Origin: Frigoribacterium faeni
Lineage (GTDB): Bacteria > Actinomycetota > Actinomycetes > Actinomycetales > Microbacteriaceae
DNA: 64,000 nucleotides
Direction: 5' to 3'
Assembly (NCBI RefSeq): GCF_007988805.1
Contig: NZ_BJUV01000001.1
Span: 179,357 to 243,356, forward strand
Below, piece after piece: positions 1 to 7,226 of the stretch. The notes beneath the pieces are model-generated. The model searched no databases and was not told the DNA's origin. It saw nothing but the letters and a program-made list of their open reading frames with translations. Numbering within the stretch: the stretch's first letter is position 1; the number at the start of each line of letters is the position of its first letter. Both the position numbers and the translations under genes were made by a program.

Positions 1-874
1 GCACCTTGCCGAAGACGAGATCGTCGCCCTCGTTGGCCTGTACGGCAACAACAGAGGAGTCGCTCTTCAATTGCCCGTACTCAACGTTTAGTCCTTCAGA
101 AGGGAGAGTGCCGCTGGCGAAGAGGGCACGGAGTGGTGCCGCCTCTTCGATCAGGCGAGTGAGGTCTCCGACCCATGCGTCCTTAACTACAGAGTCAGCA
201 GTGGTGCCACCTGTATAAGCGCGTGTGGTCTCAGCGTCACCCTTGGCGATAGCCTTAAGAACCTCACCAGCGGAGCGGTTGTCGGTCGTAAATGCAGGCT
301 CACCCTGCTCGGATAGTCGAGAGTTTGTGACCTCTAGACGGCGGTCTAGGGCCTCAATAGAAGTGCGGAGTTCTGCAACTTCTGCAGTTGCGTCGGTGCT
401 TTCTGACACGGGAATTTCCTTATTGGTTGGGGTGGCCTCACGGGCCTCGGTGATGGTTGCGCCGGAATAGGCGGGGAATGTAACGGCGGAGACCTCGCGG
501 AGGTCTACGCGGGTGCGGACGATGAGTCCGTCGTCTTCGGTGCGCTGCTCAACGGGAATGAAGCCGACCGAGAAGCGGTCAACTACGCCGTCTTTGAGAA
601 GCGCGCGGGCGTCGCGGCCCTGAGTGGTGTCGCTGATCTGGGCACGAATAAATAGGCCGTCCTCGCGATCCTCAGAGGCGATGACCTTCCCGATGACCTC
701 GCGGTGTTGCCAGAACAACTTCACGTCGGTCGCGTCGATGGAGCCGCGTTCGAACATCTCTTCGAACCGTCCACCGATGGTGGCGCGCTCGTTCCAGGGG
801 ACGGCGATGCCCTCAACGACGCCGGAGTCGGCGTCGGCTCGTAGCTCTACGGAGCGGGTTTCAATGGCGGTCAT
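1..874 (-). CDS. Prohead protease fused in frame to HK97-type major capsid protein (partial, runs off left edge)
   Basis: The frame is open from the ATG at 874 to the window edge (291 codons). Residues 1 to about 145 resemble HK97-family prohead serine proteases: a VPWNE-like start, an FWQHRE segment with the expected His, and RFSVGFIP followed by LREVSAVTFPAY, the typical end of the protease fold. From about residue 156 the chain becomes a predicted coiled coil (TAEVAELRTSIEALDRRLE), like the delta/scaffold segment of HK97 capsid proteins, followed by capsid-like sequence (AYTGGTTADSVVKDAWVGDL). An internal GTG at 407-409 preceded by AAGGAA could restart translation and make capsid protein separately. 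The ATG overlaps the portal stop (ATGA, 871-874), so the two are co-translated. The protease normally cleaves the capsid N-terminal segment during head maturation. Confidence 0.88.
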   Translation of the reverse strand, partial: MTAIETRSVELRADADSGVVEGIAVPWNERATIGGRFEEMFERGSIDATDVKLFWQHREVIGKVIASEDREDGLFIRAQISDTTQGRDARALLKDGVVDRFSVGFIPVEQRTEDDGLIVRTRVDLREVSAVTFPAYSGATITEAREATPTNKEIPVSESTDATAEVAELRTSIEALDRRLEVTNSRLSEQGEPAFTTDNRSAGEVLKAIAKGDAETTRAYTGGTTADSVVKDAWVGDLTRLIEEAAPLRALFASGTLPSEGLNVEYGQLKSDSSVVAVQANEGDDLVFGKV

Positions 875-2043
875 TCGGTTACCTCAGGGGTCTCGGGAGT
901 GGGAGCCGGCGATGCGGACTTGAGGTCGTCGCCGCCCGCTAGAGGCGCTAGGCCTTCGATGGCGCGGACCTCGTTGACGGTCACGAATCCGGCTCCGAGC
1001 GCTACGGCGTGGGCGGCATAGCGGGTCGTGGTGTCGGCGCGGAGTAGGCCCTCAAAGTTCCCGCGGACGACGCCGAGGCCGGGGACGAGAGTGGACAGAG
1101 CGTCCTCAATCTCGGAGACATAGGCGGTGAGAGAGAAGCGGGCGAATTCGGTCCACGCCTGGGAGACGTTGCTGTAGGTCTGCGAGGTGCCCTGCACGTC
1201 AGCTAGGAGGAGTGCTGCGGGGATGCCGAAGATGCGGGCGATGCCGGTCGTGGAGAAGCGCTGGGCTTCAATCCATTGGGCGTCCTCGGGGCTTAGGAAG
1301 ATCGGGTTGTAGTTGAGCCCGTTGCCGAGTACGCGAACCCCGTAGCCGTTGTTTTCCCAGCGGGCTTTGGCCTCTTCGGCGGACTCGGGAGTGAGGCTCT
1401 GGTCGGACTTGAGGATGCCGGTAGGTGTGTCGGTGTCGCGGAACCAATTTGCTGCGTAGTCTCGCGTGTCTATCGCACCACGAAGCTCGGACTGGGCGGC
1501 CTGAATGGGACCGAGACCGAGCGCTTGCCCGGGGATGCGGGTCAGGCGAAGGTGACGGACGCGCTCAGGACGCAAGTAATCGGAACCGGTGCGGTACCCC
1601 TTGACGGTCCCTGCGCTGTCTACATCAACCTGCGTGGCCTGCGGGTCGAGCACGGTGACGTTGAGAACCTTGCCCGAGGCGTCGCGGTCAACGCGCCAGA
1701 AAGCATTACCCGTGAGCGCCATGCTGGTAACGGTTGTTTCCACAAAGCTGCGCTGTGACATATCGGCGGAAGGCTGACGGATGAACGTAGGCGAGTTGGC
1801 AACAAGGCGGTCGCCGCGGTACACGTCAAGGGAGACCTGCTTGGCCGCGGTGCTGATGAGCGCTACGGCCCGGTAGACAGTCCCGAGCGTCACGGCCTGT
1901 TCGGTCGTCACGCCGGTAGCGCTGGGCGCGCGCGAAGGAATGCGGTGCGCGAGACGGTTGTCGGCGGACGTGGAATCGGGCGGAGTCACCGTGCTGTCAG
2001 CACGGGACTCGACGCCCCAAAACCAGTCACCGAAACGGCTCAA
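871..2043 (-). CDS. Phage portal protein (HK97 family)
   Basis: A 390-aa protein with the features of HK97-type portals, which form the dodecameric ring at one capsid vertex through which DNA is packaged. Recognisable segments are an N-terminal VALISTAAKQVSLDVYRG-like stretch, the central LTGNAFWRVDRD and LRHLRLTRIPG, and a C-terminal GIPAALLLADVQGTSQTYSN block typical of the family. The length is normal for compact actinobacterial portals. It follows the large terminase after a 68-bp AT-rich gap holding operator-like repeats, and its stop overlaps the protease start. The weakest point is the exact start; the ATG at 2043 fits the N-terminal length of homologues. Confidence 0.93.
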   Translation of the reverse strand: MSRFGDWFWGVESRADSTVTPPDSTSADNRLAHRIPSRAPSATGVTTEQAVTLGTVYRAVALISTAAKQVSLDVYRGDRLVANSPTFIRQPSADMSQRSFVETTVTSMALTGNAFWRVDRDASGKVLNVTVLDPQATQVDVDSAGTVKGYRTGSDYLRPERVRHLRLTRIPGQALGLGPIQAAQSELRGAIDTRDYAANWFRDTDTPTGILKSDQSLTPESAEEAKARWENNGYGVRVLGNGLNYNPIFLSPEDAQWIEAQRFSTTGIARIFGIPAALLLADVQGTSQTYSNVSQAWTEFARFSLTAYVSEIEDALSTLVPGLGVVRGNFEGLLRADTTTRYAAHAVALGAGFVTVNEVRAIEGLAPLAGGDDLKSASPAPTPETPEVTE

Positions 2044-2055
2044 CGTTTTTCCCTA

Positions 2056-2081
2056 CATTCGAATGTTTATACTTAACATTC
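2056..2081. promoter_or_regulatory. Operator-like half-site cluster upstream of the portal gene
   Basis: The gap between terL and portal contains ACATTC and GAATGT back to back (2056-2067), then a further inverted partner, so that GAATGTT (2061-2067) and AACATTC (2075-2081) form a 7-bp perfect dyad with a 7-bp spacer. On the minus strand the spacer contains TATAAA, a possible -10 element for the portal-protease-capsid unit. No clear -35 is seen. This is the only sizeable gap in the leftward structural block. That it binds a regulator is inference. Confidence 0.4.
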
Positions 2082-2111
2082 TACCTGATATATAGGGTGG
2101 TGAGTTGAGGG

Positions 2112-3521
2112 TCAGAACAATTGGAGTCCCATATCGACGTTATTCTCCGCAACATAGACGGCATTGACGGTCGCTATTACGGAATCAATATCCATAAGTG
2201 TTGGCCCTTTAATGAGCCGATAGTCATCTCCACGCGCTTTGGTCGCCGTGCGGGGTATCTGCATCGTCAGCAGAAGGTCTCCCCCATGCCGTATTTCCTT
2301 ATGTGCAACCTTCGAATAGAACAAGGAAGCCCCGGAATACACGTCCCCGACGTTGATAAACCGGACAGGCATACCGCGTCCCTTGAGGCGGAGCCCAAGT
2401 TCCCTGAGATTGAATGAGTCAACTACGAAAGTTGCGACACCTTTCGCGTACAGGGCGATGCACAAGCGCTCTAGCTGATCGATGGTGGGGTTGCGGGGCC
2501 ACGCGACCAACTCGGTGAAAAGTGTTCCGTCTTCGCGCTTGATGGCGGCGGCGAAGGTCGCGGCGGACCAGTCGTTGGTGCGGTCGATGCTGATGACGGG
2601 TCGACCCTTGGGGAACGCCTCTGTGCTGGCGCACTGCGTCCACATCCCGAGGTCCATCCAGCCGGAGTTTCCGGAGATGAAACGGTTGAGGTAGTAGCGG
2701 ATGGCCTCGCTCTTCGGCAGTCCTCGCACGTCAGACATGACCGCCTCAACGTCCTTGTATCCGCCCTGAACGGCCGGATTTGCGGCGGTGATGTATTGGG
2801 CCAGGGTCTCGTCATCGTCCGGCACACGGGCCTCAGGGGCGTCGTAGATCACCGCGTAGAAGCGATCAAGCTCCCCCGCAAAGCTCTTCTCGGCATTGAC
2901 GTAGAGACGCTGCAGTAGCTCCGACTCGTCATCACCTGCGGTCGTGGCACCGAAGACGAGCGTGTTCCGGCGTCCACCCGTACCAGCTACCAGGGCATCC
3001 CAGACTTCAGGCTTGAGAAGGTGAAGCTCGTCGCACACCGCGCCCGAGACAGGGATGCCCTGGAGGCTCGCACTTGATGACGCCTTTAACTCGTAGCGTC
3101 CACCCGCTACAGCACGGATACCGCGTGTCTCGGTGAGCTTTTTGAATCGACTGGCAAGCGCGGGGTTGGACTGAATGACCGAAAGGGTCCTGTCATAAAT
3201 CAGCGCCGCTTGCTCGCGACTGCGGGCCACGCCGACCACATACGCCCCGCGGAGATCGCGGAGCAAAAGATATAAACCGAATGCTGCGGTGAGTTCACTT
3301 TTACCAGCCTGGCGGCCCACGCTAAGGAACGCCTGGCGGTGTCGTAGCTGACCGGCGCGCTTGTGGCCCTCAGGGTATTGCTCGGTCGCGCCTCGCAAGA
3401 TATCGACCTGCCACTGAGCGAGCGAGTACCCGGTACCCGATTTCCAGGCACGCTGAATCACCGGCAAATAGGCATCGATATCGGCGGTGAATTCCGGGGA
3501 CAGGGGTGGGGTACTTCGCAT
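2112..3521 (-). CDS. terL: Terminase large subunit
   Basis: A 469-aa packaging ATPase/nuclease. The ATPase domain occupies about the first 200 residues, with a Walker A-like VGRQAGKS (about residues 69-76) and a Walker B-type AVCDELH (about 163-169, with Asp-Glu). The C-terminal half carries the nuclease domain: VISIDRTNDWSAAT contributes an acidic residue, TFVVDSF another, and DSVIAT near the end the third metal-binding acid expected for the RNase H-like fold. It would cut and translocate DNA into proheads through the portal. It starts 5 nt after the small-subunit-like gene ends, so the two form one unit. Confidence 0.93.
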   Translation of the reverse strand: MRSTPPLSPEFTADIDAYLPVIQRAWKSGTGYSLAQWQVDILRGATEQYPEGHKRAGQLRHRQAFLSVGRQAGKSELTAAFGLYLLLRDLRGAYVVGVARSREQAALIYDRTLSVIQSNPALASRFKKLTETRGIRAVAGGRYELKASSSASLQGIPVSGAVCDELHLLKPEVWDALVAGTGGRRNTLVFGATTAGDDESELLQRLYVNAEKSFAGELDRFYAVIYDAPEARVPDDDETLAQYITAANPAVQGGYKDVEAVMSDVRGLPKSEAIRYYLNRFISGNSGWMDLGMWTQCASTEAFPKGRPVISIDRTNDWSAATFAAAIKREDGTLFTELVAWPRNPTIDQLERLCIALYAKGVATFVVDSFNLRELGLRLKGRGMPVRFINVGDVYSGASLFYSKVAHKEIRHGGDLLLTMQIPRTATKARGDDYRLIKGPTLMDIDSVIATVNAVYVAENNVDMGLQLF

Positions 3522-3526
3522 GGCGC

Positions 3527-3790
3527 TTACCGCTTTTCGAGAGCGGCAAGCTCAGCCTCTAGAGGGTCGATGGTGACCGGGTTTGCCATCGCGTCCACAC
3601 GCTTTACAAGGTTCCGATATACCAGTCCGAATTGGCTCTGAAGTGCGCCTTGGCTCGGATCGTCGTCTAGCTCCTTCGCCAGACTGCGGAGTTGCACGAG
3701 TGCCGGGGTGTCGGTCGCGGTTAGCTCGGGATGAGCGGCAATGAATTTGCGTACCGCGCCCATATAAGTGGTCGGTAGTCGGTCGGACAT
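3527..3790 (-). CDS. Putative terminase small subunit
   Basis: An 87-aa, mostly helical protein placed directly upstream of terL with a 5-nt gap, the usual position of the DNA-recognition subunit. The sequence (MSDRLPTTYMGAVRKFIAA, then alternating charged helices ending LEAELAALEKR) resembles short actinophage small-terminase-like proteins, but no strong diagnostic motif is visible. Function is therefore taken largely from position and size. The upstream Shine-Dalgarno is weak (GAAAGA). Confidence 0.6.
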   Translation of the reverse strand: MSDRLPTTYMGAVRKFIAAHPELTATDTPALVQLRSLAKELDDDPSQGALQSQFGLVYRNLVKRVDAMANPVTIDPLEAELAALEKR

Positions 3791-3874
3791 TTCAAATCTT
3801 TCAGAGTTGGTTTGTGAAAAGAAGAGGTTGAGGCGGGGTGATCTGGGTGCCCTCAGAAAAGCCCCCGGGTCGGA

Positions 3875-4138
3875 TCAGAGCCGATCAAGCCATTTCGGGT
3901 TGAATCCCGACATGCGAACGAGTTCTTGTGCTCCTTTTGAGGAGTTGTCAGACCGGCATGATGCAATGAGATTGGTCAGCTCATCTGTGCCGCCATTGGC
4001 CTTAGCTATTAGGTGATCGACCGTTGCGTCTGCACCCTCAAGGTGCTTGCCACACCACGCGCACTGCCAGTTATCGCGTGCCAATACCTGCGCCCTCAGC
4101 CGATCCCACTCAGGCCCGTGTGAACTGTGCTGACTCAC
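3875..4138 (-). CDS. HNH endonuclease
   Basis: An 87-aa HNH nuclease. The start is taken as the GTG at 4138 because it overlaps the stop of the upstream Cys-rich ORF (GTGA) and gives MSQHSSHGPEWDRLRAQVL, a standard HNH N-terminus. Motifs in order: CAWC (first zinc knuckle), TVDHLIAK with the catalytic Asp-His, GGTDELTNLIASC with the conserved Asn, then RSDNSSKG. The second knuckle usually reads CRxC; here the last Cys is Asp, so zinc binding may use Asp or be weaker. HNH proteins beside terS/terL are needed for cos cleavage and packaging in many HK97-like phages and in capsid-forming satellites, so the position fits a packaging role. Confidence 0.88.
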   Translation of the reverse strand: MSQHSSHGPEWDRLRAQVLARDNWQCAWCGKHLEGADATVDHLIAKANGGTDELTNLIASCRSDNSSKGAQELVRMSGFNPKWLDRL

Positions 4139-4338
4139 GAAACAGCCCGCCTTCCACGTGCGTAAGCAGCGTGTGCGGCACGGCAGCACTGCTCCCTGCA
4201 TCCCCTGCCATACCCGCCCTCGGTGCCGTGTGGGACGGGCGCTGAGGTGCTGGCCAGCCACACGCGGCGGTAGTGCGGCGTGCACAGCCCCTTGGCGTAC
4301 AGGGGGCGTTCACACCCCTCTTCCTGGCATATCTTCAT
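4135..4338 (-). CDS. Small Cys-rich (zinc-ribbon-like) phage protein
   Basis: A 67-aa protein with two cysteine clusters: an N-terminal C-x4-C-x9-C-x2-H pattern (CQEEGCERPLYAKGLCTPH) and a second one, GCREQCCRAAHAAYARGRR, a variant of the GCRCxxCRxA..Y motif found in many actinophage small proteins. Both clusters being in the same frame supports real coding. In other phages the first cluster is often fused to an HNH nuclease; here the HNH gene follows as a separate cistron with a 4-nt GTGA overlap. The ATG lies about 6 nt after a GATAAT-like -10 element, so the mRNA may be leaderless. Confidence 0.65.
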   Translation of the reverse strand: MKICQEEGCERPLYAKGLCTPHYRRVWLASTSAPVPHGTEGGYGRGCREQCCRAAHAAYARGRRAVS

Positions 4339-4493
4339 GTATCTATTATCTCATGCTATATATCACATGAGTGCGGCCAAGGGAGATTAGTCCGACTTCC
4401 TATATGGGAAGTCGTGCTTATCTGAGTGTTGCTGATTTCCCCTAAACAAACTTGGAACAGTTTGAATTGAGTATGTATCCCACCAACCCACGG

Positions 4494-4521
4494 TTGACAA
4501 GGAGAAAGTTGTTAGTACTCT
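4494..4521 (+). promoter_or_regulatory. Predicted promoter for the primase transcript
   Basis: A consensus -35 TTGACA (4494-4499) and TACTCT (4516-4521, fitting TAnnnT) separated by 16 bp, reading toward the primase. The predicted start site would leave a leader of about 215 nt containing the long hairpin at 4593-4640. Confidence 0.45.
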
Positions 4522-4564
4522 TCAATCAAAGTGTTCAAGCCGTGCAATCATAGATATATGGCAC

Positions 4565-4640
4565 GCTCGACACCTGCCATTCATATAGACCACCCCGCCC
4601 TCCCTTATGCGTGTCGAGCCGCATAACGTTGAGGGCGGGG
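4565..4640 (+). ncRNA. Structured leader RNA with a loop complementary to its 5' flank
   Basis: CCCCGCCCTC (4593-4602) pairs perfectly with GAGGGCGGGG (4631-4640), and inside it TTATGCG (4605-4611) pairs with CGCATAA (4620-4626). The loop with its closing base, GTGTCGAGC (4611-4619), is the exact complement of GCTCGACAC at 4565-4573. The RNA could therefore form an H-type pseudoknot or switch between two structures. No U-tract long enough for a classical terminator follows. It matches no named family that can be recognised by eye. The alternative is a plain terminator with a coincidental repeat. Confidence 0.5.
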
Positions 4641-4691
4641 CTTTCCGTTAGGAATGAAATGCAACCGATCACATGGAGTGAAGCGCACTCG

Positions 4692-4751
4692 ATGCTCACT
4701 CAGATTCTTGAACTAACCACCTCAATGACAGAGAGCAACGACAATGACTGA
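4692..4751 (+). CDS. Possible 19-codon leader ORF overlapping the primase start
   Basis: An ATG at 4692 opens a 19-codon frame (MLTQILELTTSMTESNDND) whose TGA at 4749-4751 lies just inside the primase gene, so the two overlap by 8 nt. A GGAGTG sequence lies about 11 nt upstream of the ATG, whereas the primase ATG itself has only a weak purine run (AGAGAG). Translational coupling through this ORF is therefore plausible. It is too short to support further. Confidence 0.3.
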   Translation: MLTQILELTTSMTESNDND

Positions 4752-6282
4752 CCTAGTCGGGCAGGGTGAGCCTGCTGAAGTAGATTTTGACAAAGTGGCC
4801 GCGTTCTACACGGCATTTCAAATGCAAGACTCGCTTCTTGCCGAATTGCTTGCTGAAGGAAGCATCGCGGGCGCTAATTGGAGCGAGGCGATTGCTGACC
4901 CCATGACGACGTACCTCGCATGGACTCGTGATCGCGGGTGGCTCCACTGGGAAGGGAAGGTATGGGTCTCCATCCCCGACCCCTCCGCTACCGAACTCGT
5001 GCGCCGGGAACTCAAGCTGCTCTTCGGCATGCTCTGCTCGCGACCCGATGTGGACGCCCACCATGTGAAGACTCAGTACGCCCAACTGCTCACCGAGTCC
5101 AAGGCCAAAAAGGTCACGTTCTTCCTCAAGGGGCTACTCACTAGGCAGCCCGATTGGTTCGACCGTGAGCCGGATCTGATCAACTGCCAAAACGGAGTGC
5201 TGGATCTCCGGACCGGAAGCCTGCATCCACACGCCGCTCGGTGGTACATGACCAAAATCACGGATGCGGAGTATCACCCCCGCGCCAAGCACGCCGACTG
5301 GAACCGCGCGCTTCAGGCGATGCCAACTGATATTCACGACTACATGCAGGCCCGCTATGGACAGGCCATCACCGGATATCCCACAGATGACGACGTACTT
5401 CTCGTCCAAACGGGCGGAGGGCAGAACGGAAAATCGACCATCGTCAACGCCATCGTGTCGGCCCTGGGCGGGTACGGCGGGTTCGTGCCGGAGAAGGTCT
5501 TGCTGGCCAACCCAGGTGAGCACCCGACAGAACTCATGACGCTGCGCGGCACCCGCATGGCCGTAATCGAGGAGACCCCAGAGGGTCATCGCCTCCCTAC
5601 GAAGAGGCTCAAGGACCTCGTTGGAACCCCGGTCATGACTGCGCGCGCGATGCGTCAGGACTTCGTGTCGTGGAGCACCACGCACACCCTGTTCCTCAAC
5701 ACGAATTACGTTCCCCAAGTAGCTGAGACAGACCACGGCACCTGGCGTCGTCTACAACTCGTCAAGTTCCCATACAAGTTCGTAGACCCCAACGATCCAC
5801 TCATGGCCCCCAACGAGAAACACGGTGACCCCGGCCTACGAGATCGCATCCGCTACAACAAGGATCGCCAGCTTGAGGCCGTGCTGGCCTGGGTGGTCGA
5901 GGGCGCGATGAATTACTACACGAACGGCAAGCGCCAGTTCTCGGTACCCCTCAGCATTCAGTCCGACACGCAAGCTTGGCGCGAAGAGGCGGACCTGATC
6001 TTGGCGTACAGCAAGGAGCGCCTCACGTTCGAACCGTCCTCGTCTGTTGCGACGACCGAACTCTACGAAGACTTCTCGACGTGGCTGAAGGACTCAGGAC
6101 GTTCGACTTGGAACGATCAGACGTTCGCCTCGCGGTTTGGCGGTCACGATCTCGCGGATCGAAACCACGTGACGAAGGTTCGAACGTCTTCACACGCTAG
6201 CATCGTGCGTCGAATCGGTGGTGGCTTCGCTCCACCGCTCCCCACCAAGGTCAACGTCTGGAAAGGCGTTTCGTTTAACTAG
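4744..6282 (+). CDS. P4/D5-family primase-helicase
   Basis: A 512-aa phage/plasmid primase of the D5/P4 family and the only confident rightward gene of the element. The D5_N region spans about residues 60-200, with the family-typical LINCQNGVLDLRTG. The superfamily 3 helicase core follows: Walker A GGGQNGKST (about 226-234), Walker B-type MAVIEE, and sensor LFLNTNYVP. A C-terminal winged-helix-like region ends the protein. An N-terminal zinc-type primase domain is not obvious, so it may act mainly as the replicative helicase. Such proteins replicate P4-like satellites and PICIs, but they also occur in full phages. It is convergent with the 248-aa gene, and an inverted repeat begins just after its stop. 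Confidence 0.92.
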   Translation: MTDLVGQGEPAEVDFDKVAAFYTAFQMQDSLLAELLAEGSIAGANWSEAIADPMTTYLAWTRDRGWLHWEGKVWVSIPDPSATELVRRELKLLFGMLCSRPDVDAHHVKTQYAQLLTESKAKKVTFFLKGLLTRQPDWFDREPDLINCQNGVLDLRTGSLHPHAARWYMTKITDAEYHPRAKHADWNRALQAMPTDIHDYMQARYGQAITGYPTDDDVLLVQTGGGQNGKSTIVNAIVSALGGYGGFVPEKVLLANPGEHPTELMTLRGTRMAVIEETPEGHRLPTKRLKDLVGTPVMTARAMRQDFVSWSTTHTLFLNTNYVPQVAETDHGTWRRLQLVKFPYKFVDPNDPLMAPNEKHGDPGLRDRIRYNKDRQLEAVLAWVVEGAMNYYTNGKRQFSVPLSIQSDTQAWREEADLILAYSKERLTFEPSSSVATTELYEDFSTWLKDSGRSTWNDQTFASRFGGHDLADRNHVTKVRTSSHASIVRRIGGGFAPPLPTKVNVWKGVSFN

Positions 6283-6283
6283 G

Positions 6284-6370
6284 TGGACAGGGGTGGACAG
6301 GGGTTCATTGTTCGTCTCCTAGTAATCATCTCTAGAGAACAAACCAAGTACCCCTGTCCACCCCTGTCCA
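6284..6370. repeat. Inverted pairs of a tandem decamer (TGGACAGGGG) after the primase
   Basis: Two direct copies of TGGACAGGGG at 6284-6303 are mirrored by their exact reverse complement at 6351-6370, giving two 21-nt perfect arms (6284-6304 and 6350-6370) around a 45-nt AT-rich centre. That centre itself holds TTGTTC (6308-6313) and GAACAA (6337-6342). The repeat starts one base after the primase TAG and ends 8 bp before the convergent 248-aa gene. Iteron-like decamers next to a primase suggest a replication origin; a bidirectional terminator is the simpler alternative. Confidence 0.8.
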
Positions 6371-6378
6371 GTCGAATC

Positions 6379-7125
6379 TCACAAAATTACGTCTCCCCGG
6401 GTCCTAGACCGATGATAAGTAAAGACCGCTGGCATCACCGTGCTAGTAAGCTCCCGGTCAAATATGCCCGTAATGCGCCATGATCCTTCTTGATCCGGAA
6501 CCGGCTCAACGATGGAGCCCGAATTTTTGATGGTGTACACCGCATCAACGTCCGAATCATTTGGTCCGCGATAGCTCAGCACGAACTGTCCTGCTGTTGG
6601 AGTGCCCTCACCGTCTTTGTCTTGATACTTATGTGCACCAATCCAGTGAGACAACGCATACTCGATCTTGTACTCACCCTTGGTCACTTGGTTCGGCTCT
6701 ACGATGAGAACGTGCACTCGGTGTAAACCCCCTACACGGAACCCGCTGCTGGCCTTGAGTTCAATCGGCACTTGGCCGTCGTTGCGGATTTCAACGTCGA
6801 CCAACACTCGCAAGCGGATTGACTCGTCACGTGGCAACCGAAAAATCGTGTTGTCTTCAACAGTCGTCTCTTTCAAATTTGGACCCGGCATCGTCACGTC
6901 GGTCATCACGTACCGAGACGCTGAGATGATCAGTTGCGGCGCCCGCGCGTCAAGGCGAGCGATCTGAGCCTCTCGCAGCGTGTCTTGAGCTACAGCAACC
7001 GCCGCTTCAGCGGACTGAGCGGACCGTTTCGTGTAGACAGCCTGAAACGCCACCACGACGGCGGAGGCAGTCGTACCGATGGCGGCACCGATGGTTGCGA
7101 CCACCGACCATTCGTTGAGTTCCAT
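6379..7125 (-). CDS. Membrane-anchored protein of unknown function
   Basis: 248 aa with one N-terminal transmembrane helix (about residues 7-30, VVATIGAAIGTTASAVVVAF), then a Lys/Arg-containing stop-transfer and an Ala-rich helix (SAQSAEAAVAVAQDTLREAQ), then a beta-rich C-terminal domain. With the short N-terminus ahead of a positive cluster, the C-terminal domain is probably cytoplasmic. No enzyme motif is seen. Its place between replication and integration genes is a common position for accessory lysogeny genes (morons), so an exclusion or defence role is possible but unproven. No clear Shine-Dalgarno is visible; translation may be leaderless. Confidence 0.7.
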   Translation of the reverse strand: MELNEWSVVATIGAAIGTTASAVVVAFQAVYTKRSAQSAEAAVAVAQDTLREAQIARLDARAPQLIISASRYVMTDVTMPGPNLKETTVEDNTIFRLPRDESIRLRVLVDVEIRNDGQVPIELKASSGFRVGGLHRVHVLIVEPNQVTKGEYKIEYALSHWIGAHKYQDKDGEGTPTAGQFVLSYRGPNDSDVDAVYTIKNSGSIVEPVPDQEGSWRITGIFDRELTSTVMPAVFTYHRSRTRGDVIL

Positions 7126-7188
7126 TCATGTAGTTTGGCAGATCACAGCACATCGTCCATGTCAGACGCCACGGCCAGGAAACGAACA

Positions 7189-7215
7189 ACGGCCCTGCCG
7201 ATGAGGCAGGGCCGT
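7189..7215. terminator. Terminator between the 61-aa and 248-aa genes
   Basis: A perfect 11-bp stem, ACGGCCCTGCC (7189-7199) with GGCAGGGCCGT (7205-7215) and a 5-nt loop. It extends with AACGAA/TTCGTT on the outside and is followed by T-rich tracts on both strands. It sits 12 nt after the stop of the leftward 61-aa gene. Confidence 0.85.
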
Positions 7216-7226
7216 CGTTTCGTTCG

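Larger units (their letters stand above)
4339..4743. promoter_or_regulatory. Divergent control region of the element
   Basis: 405 bp between the leftward packaging genes and the rightward primase. It contains two perfect dyads with AT-rich centres: CTCATG-N10-CATGAG (4350-4371) and CGACTTCC-N6-GGAAGTCG (4393-4414). It also has a TTGACA promoter candidate, a long structured leader and a short leader ORF, listed separately. The dyads look like repressor or activator operators, but no DNA-binding regulator gene is present between 1 and 9135. Confidence 0.6.

Noticed and set aside
6..470. Two short plus-strand ORFs at the left edge
   Set aside because: They are antisense to the protease-capsid frame, which is continuously open and recognisable.
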